This document shows positions 24,193-33,826 of a stretch of DNA of 64,000 nt, in pieces. The position numbers and the translations under genes were made by a program. How positions within the stretch are numbered: position 1 is the stretch's first letter; each line of letters starts with the position of its first letter. The stretch is from Halobellus rarus (GTDB lineage: Archaea; Halobacteriota; Halobacteria; Halobacteriales; Haloferacaceae). Under the pieces are notes generated by a model that was not told the DNA's origin, did not search any database, and saw nothing but the letters and a program-made list of their open reading frames with translations. The DNA lies in NCBI RefSeq assembly GCF_024494595.1, contig NZ_JANHDI010000008.1, positions 185,527-249,526 on the forward strand. The letters are read 5' to 3'.

Positions 24193-26478
24193 ATGGCTGT
24201 AGCTTGGCTGGACGACGTGCGGTCCGCCGACGTCGATCACGTCGGCGGGAAGGCGGCTTCACTGGGCGAACTAACCGCGGCAGGACTGCCTGTGCCGTCG
24301 GGATTCGTCGTGACCGCCGCGACCTACCGCGAGTTCATCGAGAACGCGGGCATCGACGAGGAACTGTTCGCGGCCGTCGACGTTGACCACGAGGACACGG
24401 AGGCGCTCCGCGAGGCTCACGAGCGCGCGCACGAACTCATTATGGAGACGCCGGTCCCCGACGACGTCAGAGACGGAATCGTCTCGGCGTACCGGGACCT
24501 CGGCGACGGCGAGCGCTTCGTCGCCGTCCGCTCGTCGGCGACCGCCGAAGACCTCCCGGACGCCTCCTTCGCGGGCCAGCAGGAGACGTTCCTGAACGTC
24601 CGGGAGGACGCGCTGGTCGATCGGGTCAAGGAGTGCTGGGCCTCGCTGTTCTCCCAGCGCGCGATCTACTACCGGAACCGGCAGGGGTTCCCTCACGAGG
24701 AAGTCGACATCGCGGTCGTCGTCCAGGAGATGGTCGACGCCGAGAAGTCGGGCGTCCTGTTCACCTCGCATCCGTCGACGGGCGAACCGCAGATCATCAT
24801 CGAGGCCGCCTGGGGGCTGGGCGAGGCGGTCGTCTCCGGATCGGTCTCACCGGACAACTACGTCATCGACCGAGAGACCGCCGAGGTCGAGACGGTCACC
24901 GTCGCCGACAAGAAGGTGATGATGCTCAAAGACGAGGAGACCGGCGAGACCGTCGAGCGCGAGGTCCCCGACGACAAGCGGAGCAAGCGGGTACTCTCCG
25001 AGGAGGAGATCGAGGAACTGGTCGAGATGGGCGAGCGCGTCGAGGATCACTACGGAACCCCCCAGGACGTCGAGTGGGCGATCCACGGCGGCGAGGTGTA
25101 CATGCTCCAGTCGCGGCCGATCACGACGATCGCCGACGACGAGGAGGGCGCGGCCGCGGAGGCCGCTGACAACGGCGCTAACGACGAATCCGCGGCCGAG
25201 GGCGACGGTGACGTCCTCTTCCGCGGTCTCGGATCCAGCCCCGGGATCGCCTCCGGCGAGGCCCGGATCGTCACGAAACTCGACCACCTCGATCAGGTCG
25301 GCGACGGCGACATCATCGTGACCGAGATGACGATGCCCGACATGGTCCCGGCGATGAAGCGCGCCTCCGGAATCGTCACCGACGAGGGCGGAATGACCTC
25401 CCACGCCGCGATCGTCTCCCGCGAACTCGGCGTCCCGGCGGTCGTCGGCACCGGATCGGCCACCCGGCAGCTCGAAGACGGCCAGCCGATCACCATCGAC
25501 GGCGACAAGGGGACCGTCCGCGCGGGCGTAGAACCGGAAGAAGAGCAGCACGAACCGATCGAGGAGGCCCGTCCGAAGACGCCCGTCAAGCCGATGACGG
25601 CGACGGAGGTGAAGGTCAACGTCTCGATCCCGGAAGCGGCCGAGCGCGCGGCGGCGACGGGTGCCGACGGAGTCGGTCTCCTCCGGATCGAACACATGGT
25701 CCTCTCGCTCGGAAAGACGCCCACGAAGTACATCGCGGACAACGGCGAGCGCGCCTACGTCGACGAGCTCGTCGACGGCATTCGCACGGCGGCCGAGGAG
25801 TTCTACCCCCGGCCGGTCCGCGTCCGGACGCTCGACGCCCCCACCGACGAGTTCCGGCAACTCGAGGGCGGCGGCGACGAACCCCGCGAGCACAACCCGA
25901 TGCTCGGCTACCGCGGCATCCGCCGCTCGCTCGACAACCCGGGGCTGTTCGAGCACGAACTGGAGGCGTTCCGGCGCATCTACGAGATGGGCTACGACAA
26001 CGTCGAGATAATGTTCCCGCTCGTCAACGACGCCGGGGACGTCGTGCGCGCCCGAAATCTGATGGAACAGGCAGGCGTCGATCCAGAAAAGCGGGAGTGG
26101 GGCGTGATGATCGAGACGCCCGCTGCCGCGCTCGGCGTCGAGTCGATGGCCGAGGCCGGCATCGACTTCGTCTCCTTCGGGACGAACGACCTCACGCAGT
26201 ACACGCTCGCGGTCGATCGGAACAACGGGCGCGTCGCCGACCGCTTCGACGAACTCCACCCGTCGGTGCTGAAGCTGATGGGCGACACCATCGAGACCTG
26301 CCGAGAACTCGGGGTCAAGACCAGCATCTGCGGGCAGGCCGCCTCGAAGCCGCGGATGGTACAGTTCCTCGTCGAGAAGGGTATCTCGTCGGTGTCGGCG
26401 AACATCGACGCCGTCCGCGACGTCCAGCACGAGGCCAAGCGCATCGAGCAGCGGCTCCTCCTGGACTCGGTCCGCTGA
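24193..26478 (+). CDS. ppsA: Phosphoenolpyruvate synthase
   Basis: 761 residues from the ATG at 24193 (MAVAWLDDVRSADV). It makes PEP from pyruvate and ATP for gluconeogenesis. The N-terminal ATP-grasp domain (GGKAASLGELT, VAVRSSATAEDLPDASFAGQ) is followed by the phosphohistidine domain with catalytic His in GGMTSHAAIVSREL and a C-terminal TIM-barrel PEP-binding domain (GVMIETPAAAL, FGTNDLTQYTLAVDR, SICGQAAS). An acidic linker near residues 400-430 separates the first two. Normal length. The pyruvate kinase gene lies 3.6 kb downstream. Confidence 0.96.
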   Translation: MAVAWLDDVRSADVDHVGGKAASLGELTAAGLPVPSGFVVTAATYREFIENAGIDEELFAAVDVDHEDTEALREAHERAHELIMETPVPDDVRDGIVSAYRDLGDGERFVAVRSSATAEDLPDASFAGQQETFLNVREDALVDRVKECWASLFSQRAIYYRNRQGFPHEEVDIAVVVQEMVDAEKSGVLFTSHPSTGEPQIIIEAAWGLGEAVVSGSVSPDNYVIDRETAEVETVTVADKKVMMLKDEETGETVEREVPDDKRSKRVLSEEEIEELVEMGERVEDHYGTPQDVEWAIHGGEVYMLQSRPITTIADDEEGAAAEAADNGANDESAAEGDGDVLFRGLGSSPGIASGEARIVTKLDHLDQVGDGDIIVTEMTMPDMVPAMKRASGIVTDEGGMTSHAAIVSRELGVPAVVGTGSATRQLEDGQPITIDGDKGTVRAGVEPEEEQHEPIEEARPKTPVKPMTATEVKVNVSIPEAAERAAATGADGVGLLRIEHMVLSLGKTPTKYIADNGERAYVDELVDGIRTAAEEFYPRPVRVRTLDAPTDEFRQLEGGGDEPREHNPMLGYRGIRRSLDNPGLFEHELEAFRRIYEMGYDNVEIMFPLVNDAGDVVRARNLMEQAGVDPEKREWGVMIETPAAALGVESMAEAGIDFVSFGTNDLTQYTLAVDRNNGRVADRFDELHPSVLKLMGDTIETCRELGVKTSICGQAASKPRMVQFLVEKGISSVSANIDAVRDVQHEAKRIEQRLLLDSVR

Positions 26479-26556
26479 CCGGACCGGTTGGGTCCGCTGA
26501 CCGGCCAGACCGGTTGGGCCCGCTGACTGACTCGGTCGGCTGATCCCCGGACCGTC

Positions 26557-26621
26557 GACGGGCCGTCCATTCCAGCCACGGACGGGCTGTCGATTCCAGC
26601 CACGGACGGGCTGTCGATTCC
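26557..26621. repeat. 24-bp tandem repeat, about 2.7 copies
   Basis: Three head-to-tail units start with GACGGGC: 26557-26580, 26581-26604 and a partial unit 26605-26621. Units 1 and 2 differ at about two bases. The preceding 80 bp, right after the ppsA stop, contain looser repeats of a GACCGGTTGGG motif. No ORF uses them, and I see no other function. Confidence 0.75.
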
Positions 26622-26693
26622 CCGATCGTTGCGGCCGAGAGACGCCTCCGACAGAACAGAATGCCTAAGCGCTACCGGGAAGTACCGAACGCT

Positions 26694-27797
26694 ATGCAGC
26701 GGGCGGCCCCGCAGACGTTCGACCGCGTCCTCTCTTCGATGTGCACGGAGCCGCATCCCGCGGCGCGCGAGGCCGCCGAGCGGTTTCTCGCGACGAATCC
26801 GGGCGATCCGGCGACGTACGCCGAGGTCGGGGAACTCGAAACCCGGACGGTGACGATGCTCGGAGAGTTGGCCGGCCTCGGATCGGATCGCCCGAACGAG
26901 GCCGAGGTGCGGGCCACCGCCCGCGACGGACCGCCGCACGGCTACGTCACGAGCGGCGGGACCGAAGCGAACATCCAGGCGGTCCGGTCCGCGCGGAACC
27001 GCGGTGACGCCGCCGAACCCAACGTCGTCGCGCCCGAGAGCGTTCACTTTTCCTTCACGAAGGCCGCCGAGGTCCTCGGCGTCGAGCTGCGGACGGTCCC
27101 GACCGACGCCGACCACCGCGCGGACGTCGACGCCGTCGCGGCCGCCGTCGACGAGGGGACGGTCCTGGTCGTCGGCGTCGCGGGCAGCACCGAATACGGC
27201 CGGGTCGATCCGATTCCCGAACTCGCCGAAATCGCCCACGAAACCGGCGCGTACTGCCACGTCGACGCCGCGTGGGGCGGCTTCCTCCTCCCCTTCACCG
27301 ACCACGAGTGGCACTTCGGGCACGCCCCGATCGACTCGATGACGATCGACCCCCACAAGTGCGGGCGGGCGGTCATCCCCGCCGGCGGCCTGCTCTTCCG
27401 CGAGCGCGCGGGGATGGACGCGCTGGCGGTCGATACTCCCTACCTGGAGTCCGCGTCGCAGGCCTCGCTGACGGGAACCCGAAGCGGCGCGGGCGTCGCC
27501 GGCGCCGCCGCCGCGATGGAGGCGCTGTGGCCCGACGGCTACCGACGCGAGTACGAGCGCGCCGACGGACTCGCGGGCTGGTTCGCGGGCGAACTCCGGG
27601 AGCGCGGCTTCGACGTCGCCGACGTCGAACTCCCGATCGTCGTGGTCGACCTCTCCGCGAGGGCCTTCGATGCCCTGAGAGACCGCGGGTGGCGGCTCTC
27701 ACGCACCGAATCCGGCCTCGTTCGGATCGTCGTGATGCCGCACGTGACCCGGGAGATGCTCCGCGAATTCCTGGCGGACCTCGACGGGACGAGATAG
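26694..27797 (+). CDS. mfnA: MfnA-type tyrosine/aspartate decarboxylase (PLP)
   Basis: 367 residues from the ATG at 26694 (MQRAAPQTF); an in-frame ATG at 26661 adds 11 residues. It belongs to the group II decarboxylases, fold-type [15 protein letters not shown] binds the PLP phosphate, [11 protein letters not shown] holds the ring-stacking Asp and Ala, and MTIDPHKCG carries the Schiff-base Lys. In haloarchaea this family is thought to supply beta-alanine for coenzyme A by decarboxylating aspartate, because methanofuran is absent. That role is inference. Followed after 68 bp by metG on the same strand. Confidence 0.9.
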   Translation: MQRAAPQTFDRVLSSMCTEPHPAAREAAERFLATNPGDPATYAEVGELETRTVTMLGELAGLGSDRPNEAEVRATARDGPPHGYVTSGGTEANIQAVRSARNRGDAAEPNVVAPESVHFSFTKAAEVLGVELRTVPTDADHRADVDAVAAAVDEGTVLVVGVAGSTEYGRVDPIPELAEIAHETGAYCHVDAAWGGFLLPFTDHEWHFGHAPIDSMTIDPHKCGRAVIPAGGLLFRERAGMDALAVDTPYLESASQASLTGTRSGAGVAGAAAAMEALWPDGYRREYERADGLAGWFAGELRERGFDVADVELPIVVVDLSARAFDALRDRGWRLSRTESGLVRIVVMPHVTREMLREFLADLDGTR

Positions 27798-27865
27798 CGG
27801 CTCCCCGCCCCGACCGGCCGCTCCGAATCAGCGGGATTTTGGTGCCGCCGCAGAGAGTGGTCCCT

Positions 27866-30010
27866 ATGAGCCACGAGGACTTTCCCACCGAGAAGCCGGC
27901 GGTGGTGACCTGCGGGCTGCCGTACGCCAACGGCGACCTGCACATCGGCCACCTCCGGACGTACGTCGGCGGCGACATCTACAGCCGCGCGCTGAAGCGA
28001 CTCGGCCAGCAGACCGCGTTCGTCTCGGGGTCGGACATGCACGGGACGCCGGTCGCGGTCAACGCGGCCGAGGAGGGCGTCACGCCCGAGGAGTTCGCGC
28101 TCCGTCACCACGAGACCTACGAGGCGACGTTCCCGAAGTTCGACGTCGAGTTCGACAACTACGGGCACACCCACGACGCGACGAACGTCGAGACGACACA
28201 GGAAATCGTCAGCACGCTCGAGGCGGAGGGCTACGTCTACGAGAAGGAGATCCCCATCGCCTACGACCCCGACGCCGACCAGTGGCTCCCCGACAGGTTC
28301 GTCGAGGGCGCCTGCCCCTACTGCGGCGAGCACGCCCGCGGCGACGAGTGCGACGAGGGCTGCGGCCGCCACCTCGAACCCGGCGAGATCGAAGATCCCG
28401 TCTCGACGATCACGGGTAACCCAGCCGAATATCGAAACAGAGAGCACAAGTTCTTCGCCGTCTCCGACCTCCAGGAGTACCTCGGCGAGTTCATCGACCG
28501 CCTCGAGGGCACCTCGAACGCCCAGAACCAGCCCCGCGAGTGGATCGAGGGCGAACTCCAGGACTGGTGTATCACCCGCGATATGGACTGGGGCGTCGAC
28601 TACCCCAGCGACGACGATCTGGTCCTCTACGTCTGGGTCGACGCGCCGATCGAGTACATCTCCTCGACGAAGCAGTACACCGAACGCGTCGGCTCCGACG
28701 TCTTCGACTGGGAGGAAGCCTGGCGGGGGACCGATACGAACGACGCCGGTCAGGCGGTCGACGGCGGCGAGATCGTCCACATCATCGGCCGCGACATCAT
28801 CCAGCACCACACCGTGTTCTGGCCGGCGATGCTCCGCGGCGCGGGCTACGTCGAGCCCCGCGCGGTGATGGCCTCTGGGTTCATCACGCTCGAGGGCAAG
28901 GGCTTCTCGACCTCCCGGGACCGGGCCGTCTGGGCCGACGAGTACCTCGAGGAGGGCTTCCGCCCCGATCTGCTCCGCTACTACCTCGCGACCAACGGCG
29001 GGTTCCAGCAGGACGTCGACTTCTCGTGGGGGCGCTTCCGCGAGCGGGTGAACAACGAACTCGTCGGGACGGTCGGCAACTTCGTCTACCGCTCGCTGCT
29101 CTTCGCCGCCCGCGAGTTCGGCGGATCGCCCGACGTGGACCTCTCCGACGACGTCCGCGAACGGATCGAGACCGCTATCGAGGAGTTCCGGACGGGCGTC
29201 AACGACTACTCCGTCCGAGACATCGGCGAGGCCGGCGTCCGACTCGCCCAGTTCGGCAACGAGTACATCCAGCGCAACGAGCCCTGGAAGCTCGACGACG
29301 ACGATCCCGAGAAGGCGCAGGTCATCCGCGACTGCGTCCAGATCGCGAAGGCCGTCGCCGTGCTCTTCGAGCCGGTCACGCCCGAGGCGGCCGAGAACCT
29401 CTGGGACGACCTCGGCGAGGCCGGCGACGTCCACTCCCTGGGCGTCGATGCCGCGCTCGACGATCCCGTAGGGGAGTTCGGCGAACCGACCGAGCTGTTC
29501 GAGAAGATCCCCGAGGAGCGCGTCGAGGAGCTGAACGAGAAGCTCGAAGCGCGGGTCGCCGCGGCGAGCGGGAGCGACGAAGGCGACGCCGACGCTGACG
29601 AAGGCGACGCCGACGCTGACGAAGTCGACGCGGGCGACGCCGACGAACTCGCAGGCGACGAGCCAGCCGCCGACTTGGAACCGATCGCCGACGAGCGCAT
29701 CAGCTTCGACGACTTCCAGGAACTCGACATCCGCGTGGGCGAGATCGTCGCCGCCGAGGGGGTCGAGGGCGCGGACAAACTCGCGAAGCTGACCGTCGAC
29801 ATCGGCGTCGAGGAGCGACAGATCGTCGCGGGCATCAAACAGCTCCACGACGTCGATTCGCTGCCCGGCACGAAGATCGTCGTCGTCGCCAACTTGGAGA
29901 AGGCCGAACTGTTCGGCGTCGAGTCCAACGGGATGCTGCTCGCGGCGGGCGAGCAGGCCGACCTGCTCACGACGCACGGCGACGCCGAACCGGGTACGAA
30001 GATCCGATAA
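27866..30010 (+). CDS. metG: Methionyl-tRNA synthetase with C-terminal tRNA-binding domain
   Basis: 714 residues from the ATG at 27866. The class I signatures are HIGH in DLHIGHLRTY and a KMSKS-type loop GKGFSTSR. The connective peptide has a zinc knuckle with cysteines in CPYCGEH, DECDEGC. After about residue 565 there is an acidic linker with a tandem DEGDADA repeat, then an EMAP-II/Arc1p-like domain (ISFDDFQELDIRVGEIV to the C-terminus) that binds tRNA non-specifically. It charges initiator and elongator tRNA-Met. Confidence 0.96.
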   Translation: MSHEDFPTEKPAVVTCGLPYANGDLHIGHLRTYVGGDIYSRALKRLGQQTAFVSGSDMHGTPVAVNAAEEGVTPEEFALRHHETYEATFPKFDVEFDNYGHTHDATNVETTQEIVSTLEAEGYVYEKEIPIAYDPDADQWLPDRFVEGACPYCGEHARGDECDEGCGRHLEPGEIEDPVSTITGNPAEYRNREHKFFAVSDLQEYLGEFIDRLEGTSNAQNQPREWIEGELQDWCITRDMDWGVDYPSDDDLVLYVWVDAPIEYISSTKQYTERVGSDVFDWEEAWRGTDTNDAGQAVDGGEIVHIIGRDIIQHHTVFWPAMLRGAGYVEPRAVMASGFITLEGKGFSTSRDRAVWADEYLEEGFRPDLLRYYLATNGGFQQDVDFSWGRFRERVNNELVGTVGNFVYRSLLFAAREFGGSPDVDLSDDVRERIETAIEEFRTGVNDYSVRDIGEAGVRLAQFGNEYIQRNEPWKLDDDDPEKAQVIRDCVQIAKAVAVLFEPVTPEAAENLWDDLGEAGDVHSLGVDAALDDPVGEFGEPTELFEKIPEERVEELNEKLEARVAAASGSDEGDADADEGDADADEVDAGDADELAGDEPAADLEPIADERISFDDFQELDIRVGEIVAAEGVEGADKLAKLTVDIGVEERQIVAGIKQLHDVDSLPGTKIVVVANLEKAELFGVESNGMLLAAGEQADLLTTHGDAEPGTKIR

Positions 30011-30088
30011 CCGTAGGACCTGTCCGTCGATCGGTCCTCGCCGGATCAGAGACCTGCATCTCGGCCCCCGCCGCACCTATCGTCGGCC

Positions 30089-30095
30089 TTTTTAA
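30089..30095 (+). promoter_or_regulatory. TATA-like box of pyruvate kinase
   Basis: TTTTTAA lies 24-30 bp upstream of the pyk ATG in otherwise GC-rich sequence, as expected for a leaderless haloarchaeal transcript. No ribosome binding site is seen before the start. Confidence 0.55.
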
Positions 30096-30118
30096 CTCGG
30101 TCCCGAGTAGGCATTGCT

Positions 30119-31885
30119 ATGAGAAGAGCGAAGATCGTCTGCACGCTCGGCCCGGCGTCCGACGACGAGTCCACGATTCGGGCCCTCGTCGACGCCGGGA
30201 TGAGCGTCGCCCGGCTCAACGCGAGCCACGGGACGCCGGACCACCGCCGGGAGGTGATCGACCGCATCCGCGCGGTCGACGACGTGACCGAGGAACCGCT
30301 GGCCGCGATGGTCGATCTCCAGGGGCCGGAGGTCAGGACCGCGCCGCTGGAGGAGCCGATCTTCCTCGAGACCGGAAGCGAAGTCCGGTTCGCGGAGGGC
30401 GAGGAGGCGACCCCCGAGACGGTCGGACTCTCGTACTCGATCACCGCCGCCCGGGCGGGGGATACGATCCTCCTCGACGACGGGCGGATCGAGGCCACGG
30501 TGCTCCGCGTCGACGACGACGGACTCGTCGCCCGGATCGACTCCGGCGGGAAACTGGGCGGGCGGAAGGGCGTCAACCTCCCGGGGGTCGACCTCGACAT
30601 CGACCTCATCACCGAGCGCGACCGGACGGAACTCGAAGTCGCGGCCGAGACCGAGGCCGACTTCGTCGCCGCCTCCTTCGTCCGCGACGCCGAGGACGTC
30701 TACACGATCAGCGACGCGCTCGACGAACTCGGGGTGGACATCCCGGTCGTCGCGAAGATCGAGCGCGCCGGCGCGGTGGAGAACCTCGACGAGATCATCG
30801 ACGCCGCCTACGGCGTGATGGTCGCTCGCGGGGACCTGGGCGTGGAAATGCCCCTGGAGGACGTCCCGATCATCCAGAAACGGATCATCCGCAAGTGCCA
30901 CGCCACGGGCACGCCGGTCATCACGGCGACGGAGATGCTCGATTCGATGATTCACGCGCGGCGACCGACCCGCGCGGAGGCCTCCGACGTCGCCAACGCG
31001 GTGCTGGACGGTACCGACGCGGTGATGCTCTCCGGAGAGACCGCCATCGGCGACGATCCGGTCCGCGTCGTCGACACGATGGACCGCATCGTCCGGCAGG
31101 TCGAATCCAGCGACGAGTACGCCGAGGGGCGAGAGCAGCGCATCCCGACCGCCGACGGCGACTCCCGGACCGAGGCGCTCGCCCGCTCGGCGCGGTACCT
31201 CGCGCGCGACGTCGGCGCGAGCGCGATCGTCGCCGCCTCCGAGTCCGGCTACACCGCGCGGAAGACGGCGAAGTTCCGCCCCGGCGTTCCCGTCGTCGCG
31301 ACGACCCCGAACGACCGCGTCCGCCGGCAACTCGCGCTCTCGTGGGGCGTCGTCCCGAAGTACTCGTCGTACCGCGACGGCATCGACGAGATGATGGAGG
31401 ACGCCGTCGACGCCGCGCTCGACGCCGACGTCGCGCGTTCGGGCGACACGCTGGTCGTCCTCTCGGGAATGATGACCGAACTGGAGGACACGAACACGAC
31501 GAATATGCTCAAACTCCACGTCGCCGCCGAGACCGTCGCCACCGGGCGGAAGGTCGTCGGCGGCCGCGTCGCCGGTCCGCTGGCCGTCGTCGACGACGGC
31601 GACCTCTCGGCGGTCCCCGACGGGGCGATCCTCTCGCTGCCCGCGCACTTCGAGGGCGAGTTCGAGGGCGATACCTCGAAGATCGCCGGCATCATCGACG
31701 CCCGTCCCGGGATGACGGGCTATCCGGCGCTCGTGGCGCGCGAACTCGGCATCCCGATGATCTCCGGCGCGCCCCTTCCGCGGTCGCTGGCGGACGGGAC
31801 GACCCTGACCCTCCACGCCGAGCGGGGCGTCGTCTTCGAGGGCAACCTCATCCGATACGGTGATCGACGCGGAGCGAGCCCGTAG
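30119..31885 (+). CDS. pyk: Pyruvate kinase with extra C-terminal PEP-utilising-like domain
   Basis: 588 residues. It opens with MRRAKIVCTLGPAS; the catalytic barrel includes MVDLQGPEVRT, VVAKIERAGAVENLDEI and the MVARGDLGVE and MLSGETAIGDDP substrate and cation sites. The C-domain follows. The last 85 residues (MTGYPALVARELGIPMI) resemble the PEP-utilising swivelling domain of PEP synthase, but the catalytic His position is Gly-Tyr, so it is a non-catalytic extension like that of several bacterial pyruvate kinases. It makes pyruvate and ATP from PEP, the reverse of ppsA. Confidence 0.96.
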   Translation: MRRAKIVCTLGPASDDESTIRALVDAGMSVARLNASHGTPDHRREVIDRIRAVDDVTEEPLAAMVDLQGPEVRTAPLEEPIFLETGSEVRFAEGEEATPETVGLSYSITAARAGDTILLDDGRIEATVLRVDDDGLVARIDSGGKLGGRKGVNLPGVDLDIDLITERDRTELEVAAETEADFVAASFVRDAEDVYTISDALDELGVDIPVVAKIERAGAVENLDEIIDAAYGVMVARGDLGVEMPLEDVPIIQKRIIRKCHATGTPVITATEMLDSMIHARRPTRAEASDVANAVLDGTDAVMLSGETAIGDDPVRVVDTMDRIVRQVESSDEYAEGREQRIPTADGDSRTEALARSARYLARDVGASAIVAASESGYTARKTAKFRPGVPVVATTPNDRVRRQLALSWGVVPKYSSYRDGIDEMMEDAVDAALDADVARSGDTLVVLSGMMTELEDTNTTNMLKLHVAAETVATGRKVVGGRVAGPLAVVDDGDLSAVPDGAILSLPAHFEGEFEGDTSKIAGIIDARPGMTGYPALVARELGIPMISGAPLPRSLADGTTLTLHAERGVVFEGNLIRYGDRRGASP

Positions 31886-31935
31886 GTCGGGTTCCAGGCG
31901 GCAGGTCTTTTCGGGCGCGGGACGTACGACCGACG

Positions 31936-32268
31936 ATGACTGATTCGCACGACGACCGACGGCGAACGGCGTCTGAGACTGACGCCGCCCGAAACGGCAG
32001 CGCGCCGCGGGCCGAGGTCGAGAGGGACCACGACGTCTCCCGGGCCGAGACCGGTGAGACCTCCCAACAGGAGAGCGCCCCCGGTGACAATCGCGACAGC
32101 GACGCCGACGGAGCCGACGCCGCGGTCGCGGTCGAGGACCTGGATCCGCGATTCCGCGAACCGATCGAGCCCGAGAGCCCGGCGGCGGAGAACGCGCTGT
32201 TCGTGTTCCTCGGCGTCCTCGGGACCGTCGGGTTGCTCGCGAGCGCCGTACTGCCCGGACTACTCTGA
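31936..32268 (+). CDS. Small acidic protein with one C-terminal transmembrane helix
   Basis: 110 residues. Residues 1-75 are hydrophilic and acidic, without Cys. The sequence DPRFREPIEPESPAAENA leads into a single hydrophobic helix (LFVFLGVLGTVGLLASAVL) that ends the protein, so it is a tail-anchored protein with its acidic part probably in the cytoplasm. I believe similar proteins occur near pyk in other haloarchaea, but I cannot name the function. It starts 50 bp after pyk and may be cotranscribed. Confidence 0.7.
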   Translation: MTDSHDDRRRTASETDAARNGSAPRAEVERDHDVSRAETGETSQQESAPGDNRDSDADGADAAVAVEDLDPRFREPIEPESPAAENALFVFLGVLGTVGLLASAVLPGLL

Positions 32269-32419
32269 CCGTCGGCGCGTCCGATCCTGCGTGTCTCCCC
32301 GACTCTCGGCCCGCCCGACTCCCAGTCTCCTACCGACCGTTCGGTTATCAGTTCTGATGGTTTGACCGCAGTGTTTTATGCCGATCGGGGGGTAGCTGAG
32401 AGGGAAAACCGTCTCGCCG

Positions 32420-32572
32420 ATGTCTCACCCCGCCACTGTCACCGCTCGCGAAACAGCCGCCTTCCATCCCGCCGGGGACGCGACGCTAGCCTCCGGCATC
32501 GGCGCCGAATACGTCGCAGACGAGACGATCGCTTCCCGGATCCCGGAGTGCGAACGGAGTGATCACCCGTGA
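32420..32572 (+). CDS. 50-residue ORF coupled to the Mrr-like membrane protein gene
   Basis: An ATG at 32420 opens a 50-residue frame ending in TGA at 32570-32572. The stop overlaps the GTG start of the next gene (GTGA), the arrangement of translationally coupled haloarchaeal genes. The peptide starts MSHPATVTARETAAF and ends RIPECERSDHP. It has one Cys, no hydrophobic helix and no recognised domain. A TATA-like TTTTATG lies about 45 bp upstream. Either a small partner protein of the next gene or a leader peptide controlling it. Confidence 0.55.
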   Translation: MSHPATVTARETAAFHPAGDATLASGIGAEYVADETIASRIPECERSDHP

Positions 32573-33750
32573 TTCCGGAACTGGAGCCCGACGAGTTCGT
32601 CTCGTTCCTCGCCGACCTGTGGGAGGCCCGCGGTTGGGAGACGTCGGTCCGCGAACGGGCCGACGAGACACATTTCGTGATCGGCAAGCGCGGCGACGGC
32701 AAGCGCGGGATCATCTACGTCTTCCCGACGGCGACGGCGACGGTGACCGAACGGCACCTGAAGCAGTTCGTCGGCTTCTGTCGGAAGCGCGGCGTCGACG
32801 TCGCCGTCGTCGCGACGCAGGGCGCGTTCGCGGAGGGGGCCAGACGGATCGCCGGCCAGCGGAGCGTCCACTTGCTGAACCGCTCGGCGCTCGCGAACAC
32901 GGTCGAGGAGGGCGGTTTCGAGGACGTTCTGGGGGCCTATACCGAGACGAGCGGCATCGACGCGGTCGTCGAACGACTGGAAGAACTCGGCGTTCCCGTG
33001 CCGGCCGCGCTCGTCGAGCGCGTCGCGGCCGTCGGGGCGGCGCTGGGTTCGATCCGCGAGCGGTTCGACCGCGGTGACGGCGGTGACGACGGAGTGTCCG
33101 ACGCGGCCGGCGGGACCGATACCACGGATAGCTCCTCCGACGACGGGCCCACCGACTCGGGTTCGAGCCGTCTCGGCGCGCTCCGATCGCGTCTCGGCGG
33201 CCTTTCCGCCCGGTCGGTCCCCGCCGTGGTGATCCCGCTGGTCCTCGTCGTCGCGTTCGTCCTCGGTGCGACGATGGGACCGGCCGTCGGTCTCGGCAGT
33301 CCGCTCGCACTGGGTGGTAACGGCGGCACGGACGTTTCCGCAGTCTCGACGGCCGGCGCGAACGCGACGGTCGACGTCCGCTGGAACGCGAAGACGACCG
33401 GATCGTTGACGGTCAACGGGACGACGTACGACGCGCCGGACGAACAGCAGTTCCTCCTGGTGCGGATGAACGTCACTAACAGGGAGGCAGAGCCGACGCA
33501 GTTCGGCCAGTCCGCTCTGGCCGTCGACGTCGCCGGCGACCGGTACGCCCACCAGCCGCTGGACGGCGTGACCGGATTCCCGAGCGCCGGTCTGTTCGCC
33601 CCGGAGGAGACCCGCGAGGTCTGGACGGTGTTCGCCATCCCCGAGAACGGGACGAGCGCGACGCTCCTGACGACCGACGAGACGGGCGTGCGGTTCGTCC
33701 ACGACACCTCGTTGACGCCGGAAGCGACCGTCGAGTCCGAGAACGAGTGA
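32569..33750 (+). CDS. Membrane protein with Mrr-like N-terminal domain and DUF4352-like exterior domain
   Basis: 393 residues from the GTG at 32569. Residues 1-110 resemble the restriction-endonuclease-like Mrr_cat fold (EFVSFLADLWEARGWETSV, HFVIGKRGDGKRGIIYVFP, FCRKRGVDVAVVAT), although the catalytic D-E-x-K set is not clearly preserved. A Ser/Asp-rich linker at about 165-200 precedes one transmembrane helix (AVVIPLVLVVAFVLGATMG, about 218-236). The C-terminal 150 residues form a beta-sandwich resembling DUF4352/telokin-like domains (FLLVRMNVTNREAEPTQF, LFAPEETREVWTVFAIP), likely outside the cell. A nuclease-like fold tethered to the membrane is unusual. Confidence 0.75.
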   Translation: MIPELEPDEFVSFLADLWEARGWETSVRERADETHFVIGKRGDGKRGIIYVFPTATATVTERHLKQFVGFCRKRGVDVAVVATQGAFAEGARRIAGQRSVHLLNRSALANTVEEGGFEDVLGAYTETSGIDAVVERLEELGVPVPAALVERVAAVGAALGSIRERFDRGDGGDDGVSDAAGGTDTTDSSSDDGPTDSGSSRLGALRSRLGGLSARSVPAVVIPLVLVVAFVLGATMGPAVGLGSPLALGGNGGTDVSAVSTAGANATVDVRWNAKTTGSLTVNGTTYDAPDEQQFLLVRMNVTNREAEPTQFGQSALAVDVAGDRYAHQPLDGVTGFPSAGLFAPEETREVWTVFAIPENGTSATLLTTDETGVRFVHDTSLTPEATVESENE

Positions 33751-33826
33751 CCGCCGATCCGCGGCCTGCCTGCGCCGAACGGGGATCAACAGGAACGTAA
33801 TTTTTTACCACCGACGGTCCTCGGGA

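Noticed and set aside
31640-31885. PEP-utilising-like C-terminal domain of pyruvate kinase as a second active site
   Set aside because: The catalytic His of that domain is replaced by Gly-Tyr, as in known pyruvate kinases with an inert extra domain, so it is not a novel bifunctional enzyme.
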